This document shows, piece after piece, positions 35,820-49,187 of a DNA stretch of 64,000 nucleotides; the first letter of the stretch is position 1, and each line of letters starts with the position of its first letter. Below the pieces are notes generated by a model. It had not been told where the DNA came from and made no database searches. It was given only the letters and a program-made list of their open reading frames with translations. The position numbers were made by a program, and so were the translations under genes. Source of the DNA: Amphirosellinia nigrospora (lineage: Eukaryota > Ascomycota > Sordariomycetes > Xylariales > Xylariaceae); assembly GCA_004123355.1 (NCBI GenBank), contig SCHM01000002.1, positions 9,459,569 to 9,523,568 of the forward strand, in the 5' to 3' direction.

Positions 35820-38800
35820 ACCGTAATCAGATCGATCCTATCAGCAGGAGGAGAGTTACTTGGAGGAGGCTATGGGATTCTGAGTCCCGATGTTGACTTT
35901 GAAAATATCTCTGCGGCACAGTGTTACTCTGCGTCGCAGCAATTGAATCTTTTCGTATAAGCTGTGTTCTGCAGGTCTCAGGAGACGTTGCCATGAAGCT
36001 GGGCGGTGAGCGTTGAAAGTAGCTTGAAGTACCCAAGGGTGGTTCGGAGATTATCAGAAGCCTCGAGGTTCTAGATAGGGGGGATTCGAGCGCCGTCCGT
36101 TGTGAGAAATGAGCCCCTTGATGCAAATTTTCCTCGTGTAGGTCAGGTTGCCTTTCGCCCAACATCGTTGCAGGGAGACTGTTGTGCGACGGCCTGTAGA
36201 TCTCGGTAAGAAGTCGGTGAACGTAAGAGCCAAAAAGTCCTTCTTTTAGATATACCAAGCCAATTTATCTCTCTCCAGACTCTCTGTTAGGGGTCATCGC
36301 CCGGTCAGAGTAGCGGTGATGATGCGCACACCGTAGGAGTTCGGATGCGAAAGTCGACGGCACCCGCGTGCTCGTCGTTGCGCGCACTCCTCCGTGAGAA
36401 TTGGTGTAAGGCGACACGAAGTAATACATCGGAGCAAGAGAATATTGAGAGTTAGAATCACGTCGAGTGTTCTTTTGCGTTTGTAAATAGGCCGTCCGGT
36501 AGGATGTAGACCAGGGTGGTAAGATGCTAGGGGTTGAGCCTACTGAATGGATTGAAGTCAGCACCATAGCCCGCAGACACAAAATCATCACAGAAATAAC
36601 CTCTCCTTATTCCAGACCGCTCCTTTCATAAGCTATGCATATCTGAAATATGAATACCTCTCTGTAATCGCTGGCATCGGCTTACGTATGGTGCTTCCAT
36701 ACCCCTATTGCCCAAGATAGACCAAAAGGTATACTGGGCGATGAATGAAGTTCTAAGTGGCGTTGATTCTATAGGCGGTAAGCCGCGGGTCGACTTTATT
36801 AATCGTGTTTCAGTATTTGTGATACTTTTCCAGCGTGATTTAATTTCGAGCAATATGCCGGCGAACGTGGTTTATCTGTGACTGAGAGCCCTCATGTTCC
36901 CGAGAGCCAATTTGAATAAGTATAGATACGACATCATGTCGCCAACAATATTCAAATAGTCAGAATATTAATATCGGAAAGCTAAGAGCGACGTCCAACG
37001 TTGGTATTGGAGTCATCGATACTGCCGTGTTCTGTGAGATAGCAGAGGAATAATGCTTACCACTTTAACCAGATATAAGTAATGGAGGCAGCCCATGTTG
37101 TCGTTAGGCGGCGATACATAGTATCGATGCCTAATAGGGTGACACAAGGTACAAGGCAGACATTCTTCCTCGCCTCCATAATATTATAAACTTAGAGTAG
37201 TGAAATAGTGATCGTATACTGACTAACGGAAGTAAAGATTCGACCCTCAAGACTAGAGACAGAAGGTCACCCAGCATTTACGTCAAGGCGTTCGACTGTA
37301 GTAAGCACATACTTCATACAAATGCTTTTCATTCCTGGCCCACGGTAGCTAGATGTGTACTAGGGGCTTGGGCCAGGTTTTGTTCTGGCTTCAGGGGTAC
37401 CACAACACCAACACGTGTGCAGCATACTTACCCAACCAATGCACTCTTAGCGTACTCAGAGGCGGTGAAGGCAAGTTGCCTTGATTGATATACTATGACG
37501 GGCCCCCTCTAACTGTTAAATAGCCTGCAATTAAATCATGATGCACAAACTCGACCATTCATCCGATCTTCAACCCACAGGCGGTAGGCCACACGCCTCG
37601 TTCACTCCACAAAATCCGATAGGCCGAGCTCCTCCGAGTACGAGTGCCCGGTAGAGGTATGAAATCCGACACCGTGATGATAGATACCTGGATCATTCTC
37701 GCGCCGTGGTCTTGTCGAGGCGCCCCTTGTGTGATACCTACGTTTCGCTGTGTGTAGAGGGGTGATGTAATATTCAAGAGCTCAAAGAAACAGCATATGC
37801 GATTAAAAATGAAATGTATATTACCTTAGTAAGGTAGCAGACAGTGTTTGTTTATTTAACACCAAATGAAACTGTTGTTTTCTTCGTATACTAGTGGTTG
37901 TTGATATGGTTAAGGGGTCCACACAGGGGGACAGGACATCACAAGGTCAGTAGTGGAAACAGAGGTGTCCAGTAAGAAGCCTAGCCAACTTCCAACAACT
38001 AAACATAAAACAAGCTAACTCACTAACTGCGGCTTTGCATCCCAGTCCTCCATTGGAAGAAGATACGCCATGTATAGGGTCTTACCTCCGGTAGTACTGG
38101 GTTACGGGTGATAGACACTCAGTGAGTTTCAAGCCGGTATAGTTTTATCGGCTACCTACCACCCTATACAACCACGAAAAAATAGATTTGTGTGTAATTA
38201 TAACAATTGGGGTATCTTTTGACGTATCTTTAATGATATACACTGAGGTGGTTGGGAAGCTGCCGGTATTTGAAGTTCAAAAAGAGGTAGTCGAAACCCA
38301 GTGAACGCAACGCATATCTGGTGGGCGAATATGCCAGCGTAATGACAACGTCGTATATAATATACACAATAAAATCCTTGTAGAAATTTGTTTATTCCGA
38401 GCTTGATATGGTACAATTTATGTTGAGACATGACGCCGAGATGACGGATGCTGTCTTCGCGTCGGTTCATGAACCCGACCCGGGGTTTGGCCGCTTTCAT
38501 ATATCGGTGCCCAGGGGCTTGCGCAGTTCTCGGCGACCCGGGACCGGGAATCGATTATACGTACTATCTATTTCACATATGCCTCTCTTTTCCATGCGGC
38601 TCAATCTAGGTGACAACGCACAGACCATCTCAGAGGCGCCACTAAAGTTTAGCGCTACGGTACCCCATGCGTCAAATAGCACCAACCCCAGCCGGTCCGT
38701 AAGCGGCAACAGCGGCATCCCTTGTAGCGCTTCGATAGCGGTGGATAGTGGGTAGATAGGTTCAAGATGATTGGCCCATCGTTGGATTAAGTTGGACAAC

Positions 38801-38963
38801 AACCATATGCAAGGGGATCGCATCTTCTACTATGAACTGCATTCACCCGAGAATGGCGCATAGTGCAGTGCAAGAAACGGCATCGTGCAGGAGTATGCGA
38901 GGTGTTAACCGTATCGGGCCCCTCTTGCGACATGTCTAGCTTGTCAACAAGAAAAGAACAAGG

Positions 38964-38984
38964 ATAGTATAGTATAGTATAGTA
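38964..38984. repeat. (ATAGT)4 repeat
   Basis: Four tandem copies of a five-base unit in the gene-poor tract. Confidence 0.85.
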
Positions 38985-39664
38985 AAGGCGATTCTGCGGA
39001 TCAGATACCGTTCTACTTCTCATGAGCTGTATGGTATGGTATTACTACAATAATCTGAGCTGACTATTCCCGGCTGTTGGTGCTGTGACGTCTTTTGTCT
39101 CTCTAAGGTGGGTAAGTTTAGGTAAATATTGTGGTGTAGACAGGCCAGGCGGCGATCATCCGCTTCTCCTCGCTAATATGTAATATGCTGTGTTGGTGCC
39201 AACAACACATACATACCCCATGCAACCAACAGGGGACGACTGAACTTACTTCCCATTTCCTTCAAGCGGTGTCACCTCGCCTATTTCAAAGGCTATGCTC
39301 TATCCGGTAACTATGTAGAAGCATATCAAACGCCGGGGGATATATCATCGAGATTATTATCAGCAGACCTTAGTCCAATGTGGGAAGAATTAGCTTGCTC
39401 CTCCCGAGTTGAGCCTCAGCGTCACATTATTTAAGATGAGGTGGTTGCATTGGGATGAGGTGAGAACCCCTAGAAGGTCGAGCCCAGCTTCGTGTGGCTG
39501 CAGGCTTCTGTATGTTGGTTGGCACAACACAGGGGCCAGTACTGAATCGGGAGAGCTTGCAGCAAGCAGCGGCATTTCGTTGAGCATTGTTAGCCTTCTA
39601 AAGACGCACTGCCTTAAAGGAACTCAGATGTGCCTAGATCGATCCTTACACACTTTTGTCTATT

Positions 39665-39690
39665 TCTTTGTTTGTTTGCTTGTTTGTTTT
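39665..39690. repeat. TTTG/CTTG tetranucleotide array
   Basis: About six copies of TTTG or CTTG in tandem, in a spacer without a recognised gene. Confidence 0.8.
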
Positions 39691-40648
39691 TAGTTTCAAC
39701 TGCGTAGGTACTGGGTGGAAACAAAGATATGCGGGAGAGCGGCGGGTTGTTTGGTTGTTTGATATCTCCCAAGTGGACACCAGAGGACCAACAAAGATAC
39801 ATAAGAGATACTTCATCAGGTACTAACAGGTACACGTACTCACTTCACCCCGGGTCCCTGTCACACACCTAGTCTATGACTTACTATTCGTTACCACGCT
39901 CTCGGACTGGAGGCTCGCGAACTACTCCGGCACGACGTGTTGGTCCTCACCACTAGATTGTCTGGGCAAACGAGGCAACCCATGTTAACTAGGTCTACCC
40001 CCATCACGGTCCTACCGGGTGAGCTTTAGGATTGGCGATCTTAGGTATTTCTTGCATGGCCCTTAGGAAAATTTCAGCTCTTCAACTAACCCCTTGAATC
40101 ATCGTGAACCTAACAGCCCTATCGATAGCACCTTGTCTGCTCCACGTGCTTATGCAACTCAGCATTGTGGATACTGTATCAGGCATGTCTGGATAAGATG
40201 GATTTGGAAACCTATTATGTGATGTTACCGCTTCTGGACGCGATGCCCCCCCAGAAATAGATTACCCTTTTCGCTCACCATGAACTTGCCTAGACAAGGC
40301 GTACACCCAGTTGAACCACCGGAGGCCTCACATTACTAAGATAGTATCGCTCTCTCGGAGATCCTACCCTCTATTAGGGTTAGTGAAAATATTGGTTTGG
40401 CCCCCAAATGATTAACTGTGTGACGATACCGAGGTGTGCAGAGTTTTCATTCTTTACAACTGTATTATATTGGATAAGGTAATGATTCCGCTTACCGTCA
40501 CTTCGCCTTGCCACCAATCAAGTCGTAGTAGGTAAGACGTATACGTGGGCCCTGTCAAGCAAGTAGCCGGCTGCCCCTATTCGGATGCTGCCTGATGGTT
40601 ACGCGAAGTCTGTCATAGAAAACCTCCCAGAGAACGCCTGAGGTCGTT

Positions 40649-41497
40649 TTGTTCCGGAAACTCATCACAAGACAGCCTGGTTTCTTTACGGCGTTATCAC
40701 TTCTTTACTATGTCGACATTACACCCCTTTTGCGGCCGAACCCCGAGACAAACGGCCTTTTTCCGATACAGAACACGGAGTGGAGGCTCCGCTGTAGACT
40801 CCTCCTGCCTATTGTGAACCACCCTGACAAGAAAGTTCGTAGGAGTTTATGACGACGCGTAACATGCTCCCAAACTTCACCGTTGCCGACTCGACAATAC
40901 TATCCTGCCTCCGATATTCAGACGACAAGGATCTAATCATTGATTTGATGCGCATCGACGAGCAGGAAATCTAGGTCGATTTCACACGACGCGCCCCGAT
41001 ACTTGGGAAAGAAATTTTGATGCCCCGTTGAAGCCTAACTAAGGCCTAGCATACACCCCGTATCGAACGCCTCATGCGGTCACGGCAGTCCCACTCTCGA
41101 TCACTGGCCCAGCGAAGGCGGACCGATAGCCTGTTAGGAGTTCCTCGAATGGTTGTTTCAGACACCTGTAATAAAGACAGCGGCGCATGCGAAGCCCGGC
41201 TCCGGAAACCCCGATCGCGTCGAGACCGTTCGAGTACACATCCCTCGAATACAGTAATGACGACTACCCGTATGGAACTACAAGAACGGCTGTCAACACT
41301 CGAATATTGTGGTTAGATTCGAACACACTCGCTCGGCTGGACGCGTTGGCGCGATCATTTACAACAATAGGACTATCGTAATTGCTTGTTCCCGCAGACT
41401 TCCTCTTGGCACCATGGTGAGCTTAGACGGGACAACTACGTTCTACAACAGTAAGAGCTACAAGATGGCACTTCCCTGTGGTATTGTACAAGATTAG
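40649..41497 (+). pseudogene. Coding-like patch, frame changes, unrecognised
   Basis: Several plus-strand frames in close order read like pieces of one protein: VNHPDKKVRRS at about 40.82 kb, then in the next frame MLPNFTVADSTILSCLRYSD and KDLIIDLMRIDEQEI to 40973, then PFEYTSLEYSNDDYPYGTTR near 41.24 kb, and IIYNNRTIVIACSRRLPLGT to a TAG at 41497. The stretch looks GC-richer than its flanks. It could be a broken gene, a gene disrupted by the one-base errors seen elsewhere, or chance. I recognise no family, so the boundaries are only those of the readable pieces. Confidence 0.28.
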
Positions 41498-44400
41498 AGA
41501 TCAGGGCACCAGGTATACCACGTTCTAGATCCATAGATCATGAAACTTCCATCATTTCGATGGATTGGACTTGTCTAGGTGACTACTGAAAGCATGGAAA
41601 TACCCCGTTGGAATCATGGTGTAACGATGCCATTAGATAAAGAGCTATCGTATCGATACATAGAATAGCCTTAGTTCGCTTACGGAGATGTATCAAAATG
41701 CTTTGCGTAGCAACGAGTATTCGAGGCATACCTTAGAGTTCGTGCTAGCCATGAGCGACGTTTGAACAGACGATCCCGAGAACTAGGTACTGGCCCTGCT
41801 GTTCTATTATCAGTATAGCAGTAAACAATCATCAAGAGCCCAGCGTGACCGATAGTTAAGCCCCTCTTACCGAATTCAATCTCAATTTGTACGTTTATCT
41901 CGATATATAATATTAACAAATGGTGACAACCTTACGCGTTTGATGATTCGTTATTTATCGGCATCTGTATGGCATTTCTTGTATTTTATAGGTGGGGGCG
42001 GAGGAGTGTTGTGTCTTCAAACTTCCCTAGTGGATTATTTCTGCCTGCTCAGCTCATCATCAAGAGATTTTGGCTACAGTGGGTAGAGGTCTTATAGCAA
42101 GCGAGACGGTAATCACAGCTCAATATACAGATAAATTGGCCGTCGCACCTCTCTAAGATTTGGGAGATCTTGGCACTGATCCGTATGTACAAGAACTGCT
42201 ATTATGATCACTCTACATAGTAGCTAATTTAGCTACTAAGACTTTATACCAATGGCTGCTGGTGTAGGGCCTCAAAATACAGCCGTGGGCATATCCAAAT
42301 GATTTCTTTTTGCCTATCCTCGACATAAAGATGTTAATAAAGAAACTTCCATTCTAGCCTCTACAAGTTGGCTCTGAAGATCTTTGTGCAACAAATGTCA
42401 TACACCTACTCAAGTATATGGTCTTCACACTCCAGTCTGTGAATTTCCTGTGACCTCCCAAAACGGCCATAAGAAAGTAAGGCTGTTCAAGTAGGGTTAA
42501 GTTAATAAGCCGTAGACTTTTCACCCAGATCGAAAAGGGACTAAGCATATTAAGACTCTACCGACCCCATGGCGAGTTATTATTGATGTGAGTATTCTTC
42601 CAGGCCATTTGTCACAAATTCTAGTTACAGATGATGGTGACCTGCCCTAGTTTTCTTGTGTTATGTAGATGTCAGCAGGTAGTTTTAGTCTTATTGTCCT
42701 AAAAGATTTAGGGTCGCCTTCTATGTGCCCATACTTTTCCACATGCCCGCAGCTGTTTTCGGTACAATAATCGACGGAGCCTTTTTTTGTCAGCAGCTCA
42801 GTGTCTTAGGCCCTATTCTAGTGAAGTTGTTATAGTAAATAGGTGGGTTTTTAGCCGTAAGTATGCACAGAATTACGCTGCGACTCAGTCCGATCGATTG
42901 AACGGATGTCAAAGAAACTGAGTAGAACTATAGCATGCCATACCATTACCCCCTTATTAGAAATGCCCAAGAGTAGTTGGCTCGATGTAAACATGATAAG
43001 ACTGTATGCCAGTTGAGAAATTCCTGTAGCATATAGCTACTACTTTTGTAGTATTTAATGACAGATACAATGGAATATGGCTATGTCTGGTATGTAAGTA
43101 TGTTGGATTTGAATCGTTTTTCAGTGAATGTATTAAGTATACTGAAATAGAACCGGAGGATCTAGTAGCGAAGGCTACTCGAAAACAACCAAATGAACGA
43201 ATGTATGAAGGGAAATACATGGACCAATTCATAACTTAACAGATAAGAAGTACGTAAGTGCGTGCCTAAGTGCTAAAGATAAAAAAATAAACGCGATATA
43301 TATATGAAAAATAAGCAGATCAGACAGCCTTTGAATCTCTGATCCCTGTAATCCTAACGCAATAGGTTCATAGAAGCTCGCCTCGAGATTAGTTTCGCCG
43401 AGCAGCTGATTCGTTTATTTTAGTGCCTCCAAGGGGGGACATTGTAACCGATGTTGCATAGGTAACATGTTTTAAGGTCTCAACCGTAACCAAACAAGTC
43501 ACTGCAGGCGTTAATACGCCCACCTTGAAAAAATTCTAATTGTAGTAGCGTTACAGTAGGTCAATAATAGCTGCATGCAAGCAAGTCTTTCGACTTGACA
43601 ACGTTCTATCTTTTAGCAGGGTGATGGTATAGTGTTGTACTTTTGTTCCGTGACAGGCTATAGTGCTGCCGTAAGGTCATGAGACCATCTGCTTCTATAC
43701 AGCTGAGTGAGGAATAATCTGACACATTTAGCTTATGGCGGTGAGAGTTTATGCATGATCTTGGAGGGTAGAAAGCACTGGGACCAAAAAATAAACCTAA
43801 GGTTAGTCCCAGATAGGTATCTTGTTTCATTGTAAAGCCAGCCACGATTCGGCGCCTATAGTTACTTCCAGGCTTACGATTATAATCATAACACAACGAC
43901 ACTTTCGAAATATTCTAAAAGTTTAGGACACATGCTACCTTTATTTTTGTCTATATCAATCTTTTTAGACCAGCGAGCCATATCAGCTGATTGGGAGACT
44001 AAAAACCAACTACTCTATGCGTAAGTAGCGCCTCTGAGTATATATAGGTGTTCTGTGACCTCCTTAACTCTACGGGCGCTCTAATAATTAGTTAATTAAT
44101 CCAATAACCCTCAAATCACCGCCTAACTGACTGTATCCGGGCGCCTATCCGGTCACTTGGTCTCAAACTACCGTAAATAGAACATTTATGTCACCCCTAC
44201 GATCCCAATCATGGGATGTTTCTCGGCCTAGCCCATAACAATCAGCCGACGTTCTTTTTACCGAAATTTTACGTTGGCTTACATCTTCCACGTAATGATA
44301 CAGTATAATAGCCGAATTAAAGCCTAACGGTACAGATTAAAAGTCAAAGGGTTGGAAATCATTGGAAGTCATTAAGTTATATCCTTCGTGTTACGTTTCT

Positions 44401-47400
44401 ATTTCTCAACAATTTATTTAATTGGCTTAATAATAAAATGAGGCTCATCTCCTCTTGGCTATTGATTCCATAAACCCAAGCGGCCCTTTTATGGAATTTG
44501 TGAGTAATAAGGCCGGGGTCACATGAGCTATCTAGCCTATGATAGGGATAGAAGAGCTACTACGTGGCTAGGACTGTGAGAGTTGTCTTCGACGATTTAT
44601 GTAAGATAGTAGTGGCCGGTAGCGACAGTGGCGAAGAAAAAATGCTTGCTGTAAGTTATCTGGGTTTCACATTGGACGCTTATATAGTGGAGATAGAAAA
44701 TGTGATATTTAATTGATGCAAGATTCGTATATGGAGACAGGAGATATTCGCAATAGCCGATAGACACGTCATACAATATTCTCGAGACTTTCACCATTAA
44801 CATTGTAAGTATTTTCCCAATCTAAAGCGATCAATATATGTTCCGAATGGCGTACTAAACTAGTCGTGGAATATTCCGTTCTACGGTGGGGAAGAACAAG
44901 GAGGGCAAATTTGCATTACATTCAAGATGGAGCATGCTGCAAGGACAGGGTGCCTAGCCTTACATCATACAGATGCCAACGAAGTATAGATGCTCTGCGG
45001 CTGTGCTTATACTTAATGACATGGCCGATGCAATGTCAGCTTGGAGGTTACACAACAGGGATGAGAATGGGACGATCTTAGAGCATCGTTAGCACGACCA
45101 AGAATAGCCATCTCGGCATTTATTGTTTTGAGGCTCTTCAAGGTCGACAGTACTACACTTCAAATTATACTATTGACACGTACAGGTCCCCCCATCGATA
45201 CTAGCCAACTCACAACGTTTCCCAACTTCCCACCTAGGTAGGTAGTATGACCTTGCATACGAGCGAGCACCCAACTAATTCATCAATCCACTTAATGGCT
45301 TTAATCGACATGGTTGTGGTGGTATCGGCAACTGACGAGAACTGGGATTTTTTAGCGGGATGCCTGTCATTATATTAGAGGACTTGAATAGTGTGATGAG
45401 TAATCGATCAAAGTATAACTCTACAACTTGTGTTCACTGACCTTTTGTCTTGTCGTCTCTATAGTAGGAGAACAAGAGTATTAGAGAATTTACCAGGTAG
45501 AAGAAAGGTGTAACAACTGCCCGCATGGTGTCTAATGTCACGTTGTAATCTGCACCTTAATATCAGCGGTTAAACAAATTCGCGTATTGTTGACAGCGAT
45601 CTCCCGGCTTTCTCGCCAAGTGGTTTGGGGATATTAGTTATTGCATGAGAATATCATGCAAGCTGCACAATATCCGAGGTGACATTATCTATAGATCTAG
45701 CTTCAGAAAGTTTAGTATCATCTTGCGAATGCCGCGGATCCATCCGCAACACAACACAAGATGTGAACGTTCCAATGAGCATCAGCCACAACCCGCATAC
45801 CATTAAGTCGCTGGTGCTATACCTCTTCTTCCATCAACCGGGTTCTTGCGATAGTAGATTCCGCTTTTTAGCGGGCTTGCTGTGCATGGTGGCGTCGCTT
45901 AAACGGGTACATGGCTGGGTGATCACATAGCTATACTATGCGATAGACGCCCTCGCAATAAATAAAAGAGGCAAGTGATTGGATTGACTTAGTTGCTACG
46001 AACCGTGGACGATATAAGAAGCTAAGGAAATCTCGATTGCATACTTCTGCATTTTTACATCAAGTCCCCCTGCAAAACCGACCCTAGCTGCATCGTATAT
46101 GTTGCATTCGTGGCGCCGCCAGATGTTCGCTACACGCGCCAATTACGCCTTGCATTGCAATGAGGCCCTAGTTCTGCAGCCGTTATCAGTTTTTATCACC
46201 TGTGACCAATTCGCACGCAGTAAGCTCTATGCCAACACAGCTTGCTATGGAAGCTTGATGTAGAAATCTTTGCGAATCTAATGCATACCTAGATCGCTAG
46301 CCCAAAGGTCACGAGATCAGCGTACCATCCAGCCTTGAATGTGGTCGGGCAATTCGGGGAGGATTCTCAAGATCAACCGCGGCGAGATCATCGCGAGCTT
46401 CTAATGACAACTTGTAATCACACGGGACGAAGCGGAGGGACTAGCTCCTTGTGAATGATGCATACGTACTTACTTAGGTAGGCAATATATCAATCCTATA
46501 TCATGATATCTCGAATATTTTAGCGTGCCATCTGCATACGCCATCGAGGATACTGAGATGCTATTATTCCGACTAGCTAAAAGCTAAACCTTCACTGAAT
46601 GAAAGAGTTTGTAGCTAGAGCCTCTACGCAGAATCCAAACAAATGTATACGTTAGTAACACCCATGCGGAATTAGTTCTGCTTCCTTGGCTTTGTCTCCT
46701 TTTTTTATTTCTTTCTCCATTCACGGTTAACCCCGCGAAAAGGATCGACAACTCGGATTGAAAGGCTGGTCCCCCAGCAAAACATATCGCAGATTATCAT
46801 GACACCAGCAGATGGGTTTGCATAAGGCGCTGGGCCACTAATCTTGTCACACGTCTCTCCAACCCCTATAAGAGTACGTCCCAGGCTGCAGATAATGCAA
46901 CGCCATAGCTTGAGCAGTTTCTTTTGCTTCCGCTTTGAGATACATGCAGGCCAAATTAGTGATGCGGCGCTCGCCAGACTATCCCTCGCCCAGTAAAGAA
47001 CCAGTAGTTATCCTGTTCCTCTCTACTGTTAAGAGATCGAGGTTGCAGCGAACCGAGCCGATGTCGAGCTACTCCAGATCGGACTGTCGTAGTTGCGAGA
47101 GTTGCATTGCAGACGTATGATAGAATCTAACTTGACAGCTATACTATTAGCTTATGTACTATCTATAGTAGTGGATTATTCAGAGGGCTGCTTTAAACTA
47201 TTCTTATTCAACTACTTGTTAAACTTTTCCTCTCACAATTCAAAATAATCTTCTGCGAGATTCTCGATTTAGTTTATTTTATTTGTAACATTCTGGCTTT
47301 GCTCACTATCCCAGTACTCAAACACTTGCAGTTATCATATGTCCTTTTATATTCTTATTTCTCGACATCCCCGTAAATATACGTGGGAAGTCTGACTGAG

Positions 47401-47588
47401 TAGGTCGCCCATATAGCCTCACTGGCGCGTCTGCTTATCTATCCTGGACGCCCCATCTCGTTCAGCGATAATTACCAGTTCGACTAGAAAACATCGAAAC
47501 CATCAGATAGGATCCAAGCTCCAACACATAGTACAGGATCTCCTTTCCTGTGTTAATTAACATATCGTAGGCAACAGAGGCAGCCCCC

Positions 47589-47926
47589 TCAGAACACCCT
47601 AAAATGGTACCATCGTCGATTATCCCATGCACAAGCCAGGGTGCCTTTCGACACCGCCCTGAACATATCGCCCGGAAGGTCGCCTAGTTCCAGCCTGACA
47701 CTACCATCCGGTTGCTCTAGGGACAGAACATGGTTCGCAACCAGGCACCACTCAGTGGACCCTCCAACATCCATTCAAGCCGGTTTCCCCTTACATACTC
47801 GGTGCTAAGCCTCCAAAATATAGTGTAAGGTTGCCTCTCTATACCTTTCAGCCTAGGCGACGAGAGTAGAGAGGGCATGCGCAAATAGGAGGTCTTGCCT
47901 GTGTTCCCGACACACCGTCCCCACAC
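47589..47926 (-). pseudogene. Coding-like patch, one frame change, unrecognised
   Basis: Two overlapping minus-strand frames join around 47.76 kb. The first reads PYTIFWRLSTEYVRGNRLEW and the second STEWCLVANHVLSLEQPDGS followed by VRLELGDLPGDMFRAVSKG and a stop. The joined stretch of about 110 residues has normal protein composition. It could be the end of a fungal gene with a lost base, or a relic. I do not recognise the family. It lies just upstream of, and antisense to, the gene at 48251. Confidence 0.3.
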
Positions 47927-48250
47927 CTAGGACTTCCAAGGAGTGTTTTATAGAAGGATGGGTTCAATGTGTTGTTGGATGGTAGGCCGCGAGCAATCCT
48001 TGGTCCGAAAACGAGTCACCCCGGGCGTTTATCGACGCTGCACTAAGGAGTATAAACGTAACGTTTTGTTAGGTTCTGTCCCTGTTTCCAAAAATAAAAA
48101 TTGGCGGAAGCCCCCTTTTTCGACCCCCACATGCTCTCTATTGCAAATTGTCTGGCGCAACAAACTCGACGACGATAGCAGAAGCAACAGGAACAGCGAC
48201 GCTTCCTTTGCCAACCATCTCTCCCGCGAACCTGAACTTTGTTTTCGAGG

Positions 48251-49187
48251 ATGTCTCATCATAACTCGCACCGTTCGTCTCGCTTGCCACGCGTCAATAT
48301 ACAGGAGTCGCGTCGTCCTTGCAGGCCTCGCAATAATATTCGTGAATATCCAGTTACCGCCGATGATCAACAGTTGTTCGACCGAAGCACTTCCAGTGGC
48401 CAACCTCCATTTTCGTGGAGTGCCGCAGCCACACTGAGTCCCGATACCTCAGTCTCTAGCTCCCACTCTTACTCCCGCCAGGCGGCGTGGGCCGAGTCGG
48501 CGGAGCAAGGCACAAGCGGCGCGGACGGAACCTTCAATGGTAACCATTACTCTGGCTTTTCGTAGGTGCAACCTCCGCTCCTCCCGTTACGATAGTAGTG
48601 TGTTTTTGTTGGACTGACAAAGCCTTCGCCTGGACAGAGCCTTTAGAGACCCGGTACAGGAGGGATCGTCGACAACCTATCAGACCACCTCACGGGTACA
48701 GACCGAGACCTCATCGCCACGTGAAGTCTCCCCAACGGGTGAAGTTTTGGCAGTCCCTCCTGATACTAACTATAGTCCGACTGAGATGGCTCCTCAATCT
48801 GGATACCAGGCCAGCCAGGCCTGGTTTGATACCGAGCATCAAGGCTGGGCGGATCCCGAGCATCAAGGTTGGGCGGTAGATGCAAACATTGATCCGAACC
48901 CAATATATCGACGTTTCTCTATGGAGGCGCGCCAGGGCTCATGCGGGTACGTTATCTGCTGAGCATAGAAACTCAGGATCAACTAACATTGGTGAAGTGA
49001 GCTCCTAGGCGATGCCACGACGAATTTCTCAGGTAGCATGGAAGAGCATGACATTGGTGACGCAAGCGGCGACATGACCCCTATTGATTTGGAACATGTC
49101 GTCTATGGGTGCGTGGGCGGCGAAGAAGAGCCATGGTCTCCTGAGTTTCCTCACCAAGAGCCAAGATATCAGTATCCACCATATTGA
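48251..49187 (+). CDS. Unrecognised low-complexity protein, about 250 aa, with introns
   Basis: The ATG at 48251 opens MSHHNSHRSSRLPRVNIQES, followed by a Ser/Gln-rich region to about 48538. A first intron probably begins at 48539 (GTAACC), but the acceptor and phase do not resolve, perhaps because of a lost base. The middle exon (about 48640-48946) is Gln/Ser/Thr-rich and holds a tandem repeat (two EHQGWA units). The second intron, 48947-48997, is clear: donor GTACGT, branch ACTAAC, acceptor AAG. The last exon reads GELLGDATTNFSGSMEEHDI and ends QYPPY at 49187. It is acidic and probably disordered throughout. There are no membrane segments, signal peptide or known domain. The convincing last intron is the main reason to call a gene. 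Confidence 0.55.
48834..48876. repeat. 24-base tandem duplication in a coding exon
   Basis: GAGCATCAAGGCTGGGCGGATCC-like and GAGCATCAAGGTTGGGCGGTAG-like copies sit side by side and encode two EHQGWA units in the unrecognised gene at 48251. The first unit is preceded by a threonine codon and the second by a proline codon. Confidence 0.85.

Larger units (their letters stand above)
32823..48250. other. 15.4 kb gene-poor tract
   Basis: There is no gene that I can name. The tract contains microsatellites, many AGGTAGGT palindromes, and coding-like patches at 33.35, 34.40, 38.5, 40.65-41.50 and 47.6-47.9 kb. Some are listed separately with low confidence. I see no transposase, integrase or reverse-transcriptase motif and no long direct repeats, though old mutated transposons cannot be excluded by eye. 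Confidence 0.45.

Noticed and set aside
35827-36591. Two adjacent minus-strand frames of 143 and 108 codons
   Set aside because: About two ATG-started frames this long are expected by chance in 64 kb, and neither resembles a protein family.
38497-38823. 108-codon minus-strand frame with EALQGMPLLPLTD, faintly like sacsin-type repeats
   Set aside because: Only one short likeness, and an overlapping 115-codon frame on the other strand. Not enough to call a gene.
41300-41340. GTTCGAATCTAACC on the minus strand, like a tRNA T arm
   Set aside because: No D arm or acceptor stem could be built.
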